DNA of 12,274 bases from Saonia sp964398035 (GTDB lineage: Bacteria > Bacteroidota > Bacteroidia > Flavobacteriales > Flavobacteriaceae). Numbering within the stretch: the stretch's first letter is position 1; each line of letters starts with the position of its first letter. A program made the translations under genes and the position numbers. The notes beneath the pieces were generated by a model. It saw only the letters and a list, made by a program, of their open reading frames with translations, had not been told where the DNA came from and made no database searches. Where the stretch lies: NCBI GenBank assembly GCA_964398035.1, contig CAYNLI010000088.1, forward strand, positions 1-12,274. Reading direction: 5' to 3'. Positions 5,866 through 12,274 of the stretch are shown here, in pieces.

Positions 5866-7338
5866 TTACCTACTATAATTTGGAGATTCTTTGGTGATGT
5901 GCACATCATGTGGATGGCTTTCATTGATACCACTCGCAGTAATTTTAACAAACCTGCCTGTTTCCTTGAGTGTAGCAACATCTTTAGCTCCACAATAGCC
6001 CATTCCTGCTCGTAAACCACCTACAAACTGGTGAATACTCTCATTTAGGTCCCCTTTGTACGGTACACGACCTACAATGCCTTCTGGAACCAACTTTTTA
6101 ATGTCATCTTCCACATCTTGGAAATAACGGTCTTTACTACCCTCCCTCATAGCCTCAACGGAACCCATTCCCCTATAAGACTTAAATTTTCTACCTTCAA
6201 AAATAATGGTCTCTCCTGGAGATTCTTTAGTTCCTGCCAAAAGTGACCCCAACATTACTGTATCTGCCCCAGCGGCAATGGCCTTTGGAATATCTCCTGT
6301 ATACCGAATACCACCATCTGCAATTACTGGAACTCCACTCCCCTTTATAGCAGCTGCTACTTCTAATACTGCCGAGAATTGTGGAAAACCAACACCGGCA
6401 ACAACCCGTGTTGTACAAATGGACCCAGGCCCAATCCCTACTTTAACGGCATCTGCACCAGCTTCAACCAAATATTTTGCTGCTTCTCCTGTCGCTATAT
6501 TACCAACTATAACTTCTAAATCTGGAAATTCCTTTTTCACCTCTTTTAACACAGCAACAACACCTTTTGTATGCCCGTGTGCCGTGTCAATAACAACGGC
6601 ATCCACACCTGCATTTACCAGAGCTGTAGCTCTGTCCACAGCATCAGCAGTTACACCTAGTGCAGCTGCAACTCGCAATCTACCATATTGGTCTTTATTG
6701 GCATTAGGTTTTTGTGTTAGCTTTGTAATATCTCTAAAAGTTATAAGGCCTACTAGCTTGTAATTCTTATCTACTACAGGTAATTTTTCAATTTTATACT
6801 CTTGAAGAATCCCTTCAGCTTCGGTCAGTGAAGTTCCTTCTCCTACAGTAACTAAATTTTCCGAAGTCATAACCTCTACTATAGGTCTATCTCCGTCTTT
6901 TTCAAAACGTAAATCCCTATTGGTCACTATCCCAATCAACTTGCTTTCATCATCTACAATAGGAATACCGCCAATACCATGCTCTCTCATATTGGCTTTG
7001 GCATCACGGACACAGGAATTTAGAGGCAAGGTCACAGGATCCAAGATCATACCGCTCTCGGCACGCTTTACCTTACGCACCTTTATGGCTTGTTGCTCAA
7101 TACTCATATTTTTGTGCAACACACCAATACCACCTTCTTGGGCCATGGCTATTGCCATTCTGGATTCTGTAACGGTATCCATAGCAGCCGAAATAATGGG
7201 TACATTGATGGTAATGTTTCTTGTAAATTTTGTTTGAATACTGACTTCTCTTGGGAGAATTTCTGAATAGGCAGGTACTAAGAGTACATCATCGTAAGTA
7301 AGTCCTTCGCCAATAATTTTTGTAAGGTGAGCTTCCAT
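5866..7338 (-). CDS. guaB: Inosine-5'-monophosphate dehydrogenase
   Basis: IMP dehydrogenase oxidises IMP to XMP with NAD+, the committed step of guanine nucleotide synthesis. Its 490 residues match bacterial GuaB. The barrel begins GLTYDDVLLVPAYSEILP (12-29). The tandem CBS (Bateman) domains follow at about 97-210, with GIPIVD and LPVVD repeats. The catalytic loop is GIGPGSICTTR (301-311) with C308 forming the covalent IMP adduct. Phosphate-binding DGGIRYTGD is at 341-349, and the active-site flap contains GRVPYKG (423-429) with the Arg-Tyr pair used in hydrolysis. The cytoplasmic enzyme is a tetramer or octamer in this family. It lies 62 nt downstream of the redox operon's last gene and has its own -7 element, but read-through from that operon is possible since no terminator is seen. 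Confidence 0.98.
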   Translation of the reverse strand: MEAHLTKIIGEGLTYDDVLLVPAYSEILPREVSIQTKFTRNITINVPIISAAMDTVTESRMAIAMAQEGGIGVLHKNMSIEQQAIKVRKVKRAESGMILDPVTLPLNSCVRDAKANMREHGIGGIPIVDDESKLIGIVTNRDLRFEKDGDRPIVEVMTSENLVTVGEGTSLTEAEGILQEYKIEKLPVVDKNYKLVGLITFRDITKLTQKPNANKDQYGRLRVAAALGVTADAVDRATALVNAGVDAVVIDTAHGHTKGVVAVLKEVKKEFPDLEVIVGNIATGEAAKYLVEAGADAVKVGIGPGSICTTRVVAGVGFPQFSAVLEVAAAIKGSGVPVIADGGIRYTGDIPKAIAAGADTVMLGSLLAGTKESPGETIIFEGRKFKSYRGMGSVEAMREGSKDRYFQDVEDDIKKLVPEGIVGRVPYKGDLNESIHQFVGGLRAGMGYCGAKDVATLKETGRFVKITASGINESHPHDVHITKESPNYSR

Positions 7339-7361
7339 AGCAATTAAAGATTAATTGCGTG

Positions 7362-7369
7362 CAAATGTA
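7362..7369 (-). promoter_or_regulatory. Candidate -7 element of guaB
   Basis: TACATTTG on the minus strand matches TAnnTTTG and lies 23 nt before the guaB ATG, implying a leader of roughly 17 nt. A -33 TTG is not evident at standard spacing. Confidence 0.4.
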
Positions 7370-7400
7370 GTACTTTTTAAGGACAGTTTTTAAATTTGAT

Positions 7401-7904
7401 TTAAAACTTGAGCATTGGCTTTTTAAGTGCTAATTGATACAACACTATAATTGCAGATACTGTAAAGGTAGCAGTCATTAAAATTCCAGAAAAAATAACG
7501 ACATATTTCATCCACAGCACACCGGACCACATTACATAAATACCCCCAAATGTGAGAATTACAGATATAAAAGGTTCAACAGTAAGAAACAGTTTTAGCT
7601 TTTTTGGAAGCTTGGTGAGCCACACCAATCCGCCCAAAAGAAAAAAGATAAAGGACATGGACAAAATATGGGTATGCACAATGGTCAGCATTTCTCTGTT
7701 CCCCTTTTTAAATTTCATGACTTCAGCCTCTTCATTTTCCTCATTTCCCAAATAGTTTTCTTCTATACCGGCCGGTGAATTACCACTGGTTTCATTTATA
7801 AACAAAAGCCCCATAAAAAATCCAATGGATAAAATAACAACGAACGCACCAATGAATATTTTAATTTCTTTTGGAAAGGTTGATAACAGGCCGTTATAAT
7901 TCAT
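7401..7904 (-). CDS. Four-helix inner-membrane protein of redox operon
   Basis: I do not recognise a named family. The 167 residues show four hydrophobic segments: about 15-36, 75-97, 105-127 and 133-157. Basic residues at 97-104 (TKLPKKLK) and at the C-terminus (ALKKPMLKF) place both ends in the cytoplasm. The first loop (37-72), acidic with ENEEAE, would then be in the periplasm. Only two histidines are present, H77 and H79 in EMLTIVHTHILS at the periplasmic end of helix 2. They could bind haem or a metal, or interact with a quinone; this is inference. Helix 3 opens with the polar pair E110-P111. The start codon shares one base with the stop codon of the FMN-binding gene (TAATG), a sign of translational coupling, so the two products probably work together. 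Confidence 0.8.
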   Translation of the reverse strand: MNYNGLLSTFPKEIKIFIGAFVVILSIGFFMGLLFINETSGNSPAGIEENYLGNEENEEAEVMKFKKGNREMLTIVHTHILSMSFIFFLLGGLVWLTKLPKKLKLFLTVEPFISVILTFGGIYVMWSGVLWMKYVVIFSGILMTATFTVSAIIVLYQLALKKPMLKF

Positions 7905-8440
7905 TATAAAATTTTATTTTCTTGAAGTATTCCTATGGTCTGCAATAAATTATCCATAGATCTGGTCATGGACTGTACTGAAATGGTAGCTCCAGAAATA
8001 GCATCTATATTGGTCTTATAGTTTACCCTATCTTTCCCTGTCTTTCCCAAAAACTGGCGCAACCATCTTTTACTCCCAATTTCCCCGCCATATTCTTCAC
8101 GATACACCAATACCTTGGAATGAATTACTTTAAGTTTCGTATCAAAAACAACCAAATAATCAAAGTTTGCTGTTTTACTAGGAGCTTTGCCTACAAAAGC
8201 ATAACCTAATTGCTTTTCCCCATAAAAAATTGAAAACAAATTAGTATCAGAAATTTTAGCAGGTAATTTGGTATTGAGCTGACTGGAAACTTCAATAAAT
8301 TTCATTGTAAAATAATCGACCTCAAAAACCTTTTTAACTTCCTTTTCCACCCTTTTTTGAATGGTCTTGGGTATACCAAAACCTAAAAGGATAAAAACTA
8401 TTACTGATAAAACACCAATAAAAGATTTTCTATAAGACAT
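7904..8440 (-). CDS. Membrane-anchored FMN-binding domain protein
   Basis: A 178-residue protein with one N-terminal membrane helix (about 7-24) and a periplasmic FMN_bind-type domain. The domain's C-terminal part holds YREEYGGEIGSKRWLRQF (113-130) followed by D146-A-I-S-G-A-T152. The latter is the D-x-x-S/T-G-A-T motif at which the flavin transferase ApbE links FMN to the final Thr in this family. Relatives include NqrC, RnfG and other periplasmic flavoproteins that pass electrons one at a time. No apbE gene is in the window, so the modifying enzyme must lie elsewhere. The gene is 51 nt after the porin gene and overlaps the next gene by one base. The upstream gap has no recognisable promoter, so expression is expected from the porin promoter. 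Probable role: flavin-based electron carrier between inner membrane and periplasm. Confidence 0.88.
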   Translation of the reverse strand: MSYRKSFIGVLSVIVFILLGFGIPKTIQKRVEKEVKKVFEVDYFTMKFIEVSSQLNTKLPAKISDTNLFSIFYGEKQLGYAFVGKAPSKTANFDYLVVFDTKLKVIHSKVLVYREEYGGEIGSKRWLRQFLGKTGKDRVNYKTNIDAISGATISVQSMTRSMDNLLQTIGILQENKIL

Positions 8441-8491
8441 TGTACAATCGTATTATTCTGAATTTAAATTGAATCTGGTATTAATATACGG

Positions 8492-9670
8492 TTAAAACCA
8501 GATACCAATTCCTAAATTCAATCTGTTTTTTACATTTCCATCTTCTAAAGCATTGCTTCTAAACTGGTAATCCCCTTTTATGGCAACACCAGGCGCTATA
8601 TGATATGTAAGTCCCGTAGTGACATCCGTTTTATCATATGCAGGGTTTTGAGCCAATGTGCCTGCAGTACTTGCATGGGTGTCATACATTTCATACCTGA
8701 CAAAAGCAACCAATCTCTGTCTGTTGCCAATAGGCAATAAATTATAGCCACCTTCTACATACCAACCTTGCAAAGCACTTCCCAAATCTCTACCTGTCAA
8801 TGAATTGTAAGCATCAGTATCCGATAAGGAAGCATGGATAAATTGTCCTCTAGCTGTAAATTTTTGATAGCTATATCTAGCATCAAAACCAATCATGGAA
8901 ATACCAATATTGGCACCATCAATAGTTTCTATATCATCCGCTGCCTGGGTTTTCCCAAAGTAACCTGCCAAACCAAGCCTAAGCCTAGGGATTCCGTAAT
9001 AATCCAATTTTGCTGAAAAAGTAGGGCTGTCAACTGTAGATTTTATTCCTTTTTGTCTTCCGCTTCTTAATCCTTTAGACCCTTCTAAAACTCCAGACAC
9101 TCCACCTTCACCATCAGCTATGGTAGATTTAAACCCGTTAAAAACATATGCTTGGTAACCTAATGATATATCATTGAACCTACCGCTTACCCCAAAACCC
9201 AATTCTCTCCAAGTAGTGGGCACAATTACATTATCAACCGCTGGGCGCTCCACACCATTAAAAGTAGTTGGCTCATGGTATTCATTGATCAGGCCCATGG
9301 GCACCAACATCAACCCGCCCCTTAGGTTTACATTATCTGCTACATTATAATTAACAAAGGCCTGTTCCACAAAAATTTCTTCTACATGTTCCACTTCTAT
9401 TTCTGAAACAAACTGTGTTCTATCATCAAATTTATATCCTAAGAACACCACTAATCTATGTACATCCAACACTCCGTTGGCTTCTTCTATTTGGTTGTAT
9501 ACAATTTCCCCATAAGCTCCAACAGTTAACCCAGAAGCACTCTTATTTGATAGAATACGCTGACTGGTATTCACTTGAAAGGGTGTATTAATACTTGTAC
9601 TATCTGTTACGCTCTGCGCACTTAGCACACATGAAAAAAGTAAACCAAAAAAGAAATAAGTATGTTTCAT
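8492..9670 (-). CDS. Outer-membrane porin-type beta-barrel protein
   Basis: A 392-residue protein with a signal peptide (MKHTYFFFGLLFSCVLSA, cleavage near residue 18) and a long series of alternating amphipathic strands. It ends in a strand terminating in aromatic F392 (LNLGIGIWF), the usual signal for outer-membrane insertion. Early motifs include VGAYGEIVYNQ (50-60), HRLVVFLGYKFDDRTQFVSEIE (71-92) and YEMYDTHAS further on, which resemble phosphate-selective-porin-like (OprO/OprP-type) barrels of Bacteroidota. The substrate cannot be read from the sequence. As first gene of the unit with the FMN-binding and membrane proteins, it may admit the substrate those proteins reduce or process. The operon is driven by the promoter at 9713-9743 and probably controlled through the two flanking palindromes. 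Confidence 0.88.
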   Translation of the reverse strand: MKHTYFFFGLLFSCVLSAQSVTDSTSINTPFQVNTSQRILSNKSASGLTVGAYGEIVYNQIEEANGVLDVHRLVVFLGYKFDDRTQFVSEIEVEHVEEIFVEQAFVNYNVADNVNLRGGLMLVPMGLINEYHEPTTFNGVERPAVDNVIVPTTWRELGFGVSGRFNDISLGYQAYVFNGFKSTIADGEGGVSGVLEGSKGLRSGRQKGIKSTVDSPTFSAKLDYYGIPRLRLGLAGYFGKTQAADDIETIDGANIGISMIGFDARYSYQKFTARGQFIHASLSDTDAYNSLTGRDLGSALQGWYVEGGYNLLPIGNRQRLVAFVRYEMYDTHASTAGTLAQNPAYDKTDVTTGLTYHIAPGVAIKGDYQFRSNALEDGNVKNRLNLGIGIWF

Positions 9671-9683
9671 TATGTATTGATGA

Positions 9684-9710
9684 TTTTATTTAGATTAAAT
9701 TAAAATAGAG
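9684..9710. promoter_or_regulatory. Palindromic operator candidate, downstream copy
   Basis: This 27-nt element shares its left arm TTTATTTAGATT (9685-9696) exactly with the copy at 9744-9770, and its right arm is AATTAAAATAGAG with two changes. Centres of the two copies are 60 nt apart. It covers the expected transcription start and first bases of the porin mRNA, the classical place for a repressor. Confidence 0.6.
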
Positions 9711-9712
9711 TG

Positions 9713-9743
9713 CAAATATATTCCCCAATTAGGAGACTACAAA
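9713..9743 (-). promoter_or_regulatory. Promoter of the porin/FMN-binding operon
   Basis: On the minus strand TTTG (9743-9740) and TATATTTG (9720-9713) are 19 nt apart, a near-perfect Bacteroidota -33/-7 promoter. Transcription should begin near 9707, leaving a leader of about 37 nt before the porin ATG. The promoter is sandwiched between the two 27-nt palindromes. Confidence 0.8.
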
Positions 9744-9770
9744 CTTTATTTAGATTTAATTTAAATAAAG
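9744..9770. promoter_or_regulatory. Palindromic operator candidate, upstream copy
   Basis: CTTTATTTAGATT (9744-9756) and AATTTAAATAAAG (9758-9770) form a 27-nt palindrome around T9757 with 12 of 13 pairs matching (the exception is G9753 with T9761). It abuts the -33 element of the porin promoter. The AT-rich arms joined by a short centre resemble Fur-type sites in general layout. From memory, ATTTAGA-type half-sites also occur upstream of iron-uptake genes in flavobacteria, but I could not check this here. Confidence 0.65.
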
Positions 9771-9786
9771 ACTATGCTCAAGAGAA

Positions 9787-10668
9787 TTAGTGATAGGAAG
9801 AAAACAATTCAGTAGCCTTATTATGAGCAGCCTCATAAGCCATCCAATTAACGCCTGTATCTACCTTTACCGATGTAAAATAGGAAAGCATTTTCTCAGT
9901 GGGCATATTACCCGTAAGCTCATCTTTTGCCATGGGGCAGCCACCAAATCCCTGTACTGCACCATCAAACCTACGGCAACCAGCTTTATAAGCTGCATCC
10001 ACTTTTTCATGCCATTTACTGGGTGTTGTGTGTAAGTGTGCACCAAATTCAACATCAGGGTAATTGGGAATAAGGTTGGAAAATAAATAGTTGATTGTTT
10101 CTGGGGTAGAAGTGCCCACAGTATCCGATAGTGATAAAATTTTGGCACCCATAACAGCTAACTTCTCCGTCCACTCCCCTACTATATCCACATTCCAAGG
10201 GTCACCATAAGGATTACCAAATCCCATAGAAATATAAGTGACCACCTTTTTGTTATGAGCATCGGCAATGTTCAATATCTCTTGTAATATTTCTACGGAT
10301 TGCGCAATGGTCTTATGGGTATTCCGCATCTGAAAGTTTTCAGAAATTGAAAACGGATAACCCAAAAAGTCAATTTCTTTATGCTTGCACGCATCTTGCG
10401 CCCCTCTTACATTGGCTACAATTGCCAGTAATTTACTTTTGGTGGTGGACAGATCCAGTTGAGACAGCACCTCAGCGGTGTCAATCATTTGCGGAATGGC
10501 CCTGGGAGACACAAAACTGCCAAAATCTATAGTATCAAAACCACAGCCCAATAATGACTGAATGTACTTTACCTTTTTATCCGTGGGAATAAAAGCCTTA
10601 ATGCCCTGCATGGCATCTCGTGGACATTCTATGATTTTTACCTTTTCCAAAGTTGGTTTAATTGACAA
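9787..10668 (-). CDS. Hydroxymethylglutaryl-CoA lyase
   Basis: A TIM-barrel enzyme of the HMGL-like family that cleaves HMG-CoA to acetyl-CoA and acetoacetate, the last step of leucine breakdown. The 293 residues match the family. Catalytic R17 and D18 lie in IIECPRDAMQG, the metal-binding histidines are H211 and H213 in GAHLHTTP, and the signature loop GFGGCPMAKDELTGN (240-254) carries catalytic C244 and metal-ligand N254. The usual GPRDGLQ reads CPRDAMQ here, a variation next to an intact R-D pair. Related enzymes (isopropylmalate or citramalate synthases) lack the GGCPMA loop, so the assignment is firm. The LysE-type gene stops 22 nt upstream, suggesting co-transcription. No terminator is seen before the porin promoter. 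Confidence 0.93.
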   Translation of the reverse strand: MSIKPTLEKVKIIECPRDAMQGIKAFIPTDKKVKYIQSLLGCGFDTIDFGSFVSPRAIPQMIDTAEVLSQLDLSTTKSKLLAIVANVRGAQDACKHKEIDFLGYPFSISENFQMRNTHKTIAQSVEILQEILNIADAHNKKVVTYISMGFGNPYGDPWNVDIVGEWTEKLAVMGAKILSLSDTVGTSTPETINYLFSNLIPNYPDVEFGAHLHTTPSKWHEKVDAAYKAGCRRFDGAVQGFGGCPMAKDELTGNMPTEKMLSYFTSVKVDTGVNWMAYEAAHNKATELFSSYH

Positions 10669-10690
10669 GATGTCTCAAAATTACCATTAT

Positions 10691-11311
10691 TTATTCTGAT
10701 AAAAGAATATAGAAAGCAATGCCCACAAATACCAAAATCTGAAGCCACTTTAAAAACACTCCCGCTTTGGAGTGGTTGGTGAAATAGGTGGAAATTGACC
10801 CTGCCAACAACGCAATTAGGCTAAAGACCATAAAAGACACCAGCATAAAGAGTCCGCCCAAAATATAAAACTGCCAAACGGTACTCAACTGGTCACTGAA
10901 CAAGAATCCTGGGAAAAAGGCCAAAAAGAAAATAGTGACTTTAGGGTTCAGTACATTCATGATAAATCCCTGTTTAAACAATGCTACCAAACTTTTTTTA
11001 GGCACATCACTAGAAGAGCTTAATGAAACCTCACTTTTATATGCCTTATACGCCAAGTATAAAAGATAGAGCGCTCCAAATAGTTTTATGATAAAAAACA
11101 ACTTGTCATTCTCCTTAATAAGGGCAGAAACCCCAAAAGCCAACAAAGTGGTATGGACCAAACAACCAGATATAAGGCCGACCAAAGTTGCCATACCGTA
11201 TTTTTTTCCATTGACAATACTCTGCATCATCACATAGATATTATCTGGACCTGGAGAAATGGCCAAAGCGGCAGTTGCCAAACAAAAAGTATATAGGATT
11301 TCGTAATTCAT
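10691..11311 (-). CDS. LysE/RhtB-type amino-acid exporter
   Basis: A 206-residue inner-membrane transporter with about six hydrophobic segments. It has the LysE-family N-terminal signature AISPGPDNIYVMMQSIVNGKKYG (17-39) and GLISGCLVHTTLLAFGVSALI (45-65). Further family marks are FGALYLLYLAYKAYKS (77-92), the central GFIMNVLNPKVTIFFLAFFPGF (114-135) with its NPK, and a C-terminal hydrophobic helix. Members export amino acids such as lysine, threonine, homoserine or leucine by proton-coupled efflux. The substrate here cannot be deduced. Placement directly before the HMG-CoA lyase gene raises the possibility of branched-chain amino acid handling, but that is context only. No TAnnTTTG promoter was found upstream; GGTC-aCTAGa-GACC (11335-11348), a near-palindrome 24 nt ahead of the start codon, might be an operator. 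Confidence 0.9.
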   Translation of the reverse strand: MNYEILYTFCLATAALAISPGPDNIYVMMQSIVNGKKYGMATLVGLISGCLVHTTLLAFGVSALIKENDKLFFIIKLFGALYLLYLAYKAYKSEVSLSSSSDVPKKSLVALFKQGFIMNVLNPKVTIFFLAFFPGFLFSDQLSTVWQFYILGGLFMLVSFMVFSLIALLAGSISTYFTNHSKAGVFLKWLQILVFVGIAFYILLSE

Positions 11312-11836
11312 TTAGTATAAAGCAAATAGGCATTGGTCACTAGAGACCTGTTTAATTCTGCAATCCAAAATACAATTTCTTCTAGAATATGCATGTGTAT
11401 AAAACATTAATGCATCATATATCTTATATTAGTGATGTAAAGAGCAGTAATGCTCTACTATTTTAGAATAAAGAACATAATGATCTTTATTCCTACGTTG
11501 CCATTCATTGTGAAGAAACTTTTCGCTCGGAGTCAACCGACGGAAAAATGGAGTTTATGAGAATCGGAAAAAAGAATCGAAAAAGGACTTTTTAGGCGGT
11601 TTGCGGAGGGAATTTTGGAAAAGCAGAACACATAACTTCCAACTCGGACGGAAAAAATAAAATGGCACATAAAAGGAGAAGGTACAATTGTGCGGAAAAC
11701 TATGTTTGGAAATAATATCGAAAAGAAATCACACGAAAATTCTGTCGGAATTGACAAAGTTTGCTATGACATAATCAGGCTAACCTACCTCGAAAGAAAA
11801 TAAGGAAAACGATTCGCAAAAATATTCGCGGATATT
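11312..11836. other. Gene-poor, CpG-rich stretch resembling decayed coding DNA
   Basis: No gene can be supported here. From about 11495 to 11835 I count 20 CG dinucleotides in 341 bases, against 6 in a 360-base piece of lysA (4081-4440), so the composition differs from the neighbours. On the plus strand three frames each hold short open stretches: up to the TAG at 11593 and on to 11712 in one frame, about 11550-11657 in a second, and 11636-11800 in a third. The last two would join by a one-base shift in the A-run at 11652-11657. None resembles a protein I know. Two hairpins precede it: AGAGCA with TGCTCT (11441-11456), and a 25-nt near-palindrome (11467-11491) with AATAAAGA and TCTTTATT arms. 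Confidence 0.5.
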
Positions 11837-11838
11837 TT
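11819..11838 (-). terminator. Possible weak terminator after the small membrane protein gene
   Basis: AAAATAT (11819-11825) pairs with ATATTTT (11832-11838), extended by one T-G wobble pair around the loop CGCG. On the minus strand the hairpin is followed by an extra T before GCG, giving a five-T run that includes the end of the stem. It overlaps the stop codon of the 49-codon gene. The stem is AT-rich and short, so termination would be modest. Confidence 0.35.
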
Positions 11839-11986
11839 AGAACTGTTTTCTTGCCCTTTTGTTCCTACTACTTCGAAAGTTCCTACCTCTATTGTTAAAA
11901 TAAGCTATAACAGCCAAAAGTACACAAAGTGAAGCTATAGCAATAATTGAAACATTCATCTCAAGAATAAATTCTAGTAAATCCAT
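11837..11986 (-). CDS. Small single-helix membrane protein, 49 residues
   Basis: I do not recognise a family. The 49 residues divide cleanly into an acidic N-terminus (MDLLEFILEMN), one hydrophobic helix (about 12-30, SIIAIASLCVLLAVIAYF) and a strongly basic tail (NNRGRNFRSSRNKRARKQF) with eight Arg/Lys. Charge distribution predicts N-terminus outside and tail in the cytoplasm. An in-frame ATG at 12118 would add 44 residues, but the added part is low-complexity, Phe-rich translation of AT-rich DNA, so the ATG at 11986 is preferred. A start at M10 is also possible. No promoter match was found. Small proteins of this build include type I toxins and small regulators of membrane complexes; nothing here decides between these and a spurious frame. 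Confidence 0.45.
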   Translation of the reverse strand: MDLLEFILEMNVSIIAIASLCVLLAVIAYFNNRGRNFRSSRNKRARKQF

Positions 11987-12274
11987 ATGACAATATACAA
12001 AAAAAAAAATTAGAATTTTCGTCAAATTAAAGTGTAGGTTACTGAATTTCAATAAAACAAAAATTTTTACTCCATAGGAATTGAAAACTTTATGGAATAA
12101 TGAACCAACCGAACTCAATCGAAATTTGTAAAAGAATAAAATAATCTAAATTGAGCAAAAAAACAACGAAATGGCAACAATGGCTAGGGCAAAAGCATCT
12201 TAAAAAATTAGGGATTTAGAATAATAAAGTCTATTTGTTTGCGATAAACAGTCTTGTTTTTAGTAGGTTTTGTT
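11987..12274. other. AT-rich stretch without a supported gene
   Basis: No gene, RNA gene or terminator is recognisable. A plus-strand frame ending at TAG near 12220 spells a 20-odd-residue basic peptide (KWQQWLGQKHLKKLGI at its end) that looks like a protein C-terminus but has no length behind it, since a stop lies just upstream. No TAnnTTTG element facing the 49-codon gene was found. Confidence 0.5.

Noticed and set aside
6206..7237. Long plus-strand open frames opposite guaB (up to 185 codons), Ala/Thr/Ser-rich.
   Set aside because: These are shadows created by the codon composition of guaB, whose catalytic motifs are intact on the other strand.
9790..10532. Several 60-93-codon frames within the HMG-CoA lyase region on both strands.
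   Set aside because: The lyase frame holds all catalytic residues across this stretch; the others are shadows.
11495..11530. An integron attC-like site starting at CGTTGCC.
   Set aside because: The bases do not fit the GTTRRRY core and no matching inverse core lies at a suitable distance.
11533..11757. Minus-strand frame of 74 codons rich in Phe, Ser and Cys.
   Set aside because: No family resemblance, and no sign of a coherent fold or signal peptide; it is opposite the broken plus-strand frames.
11987..12118. N-terminal extension of the small membrane protein to 93 residues.
   Set aside because: The extra residues are low-complexity translation of AT-rich DNA, and the ATG at 11986 gives a clean small membrane protein.
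1..12274. tRNA or rRNA genes, CRISPR arrays, transposase genes.
   Set aside because: None was recognised by reading both strands; no spaced repeat array or transposase motif is present.

Overview
The window looks like chromosome from a member of the Flavobacteriaceae (Bacteroidota), probably marine. The evidence is AT-rich DNA, the near absence of Shine-Dalgarno sequences, promoters with the Bacteroidota -7 element TAnnTTTG (twice with a TTTG -33 element 19-20 nt upstream), and gene products typical of this family: a stand-alone sucC, short DUF1456 and DUF3995 proteins, and a small secreted TonB-C-like protein. I cannot name the genus.

Layout from left to right. At 1-2160 there are a small heat-shock protein, a TerB-like protein, a DUF1456 protein and a small secreted protein, separated by clear intrinsic terminators. 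At 2183-5860 sucC (succinyl-CoA ligase beta) lies divergent from lysA (diaminopimelate decarboxylase). lysA is followed 12 nt later by a DUF3995 membrane protein and then by an exported thioredoxin-fold protein. At 5866-11311 everything is on the minus strand, in transcription order: LysE-type exporter, HMG-CoA lyase, outer-membrane porin, membrane-anchored FMN-binding protein, four-helix membrane protein, guaB (IMP dehydrogenase). From 11312 to the end there is no large gene. A CpG-rich stretch at about 11495-11835 reads like decayed coding DNA, and a 49-codon single-helix membrane protein sits at 11837-11986.

Most of the window is housekeeping: TCA cycle, lysine and peptidoglycan precursor synthesis, purine synthesis, leucine/ketone-body breakdown, protein folding. 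The part most worth attention is the three-gene unit at 7401-9670. It combines an outer-membrane barrel, a periplasm-facing protein carrying a covalent-flavinylation motif, and an inner-membrane protein whose only two histidines sit at the outer end of one helix. It is driven by a near-perfect sigma-A-type promoter flanked on both sides by copies of one 27-nt AT-rich palindrome exactly 60 nt apart. I read this as a repressible envelope redox unit, possibly for iron. The operator and promoter are visible in the sequence; the function is inference.

A second regulatory feature lies ahead of the hsp20 gene: two AATGACA-AAA-TGTC inverted repeats and a partial sigma-54-like element.
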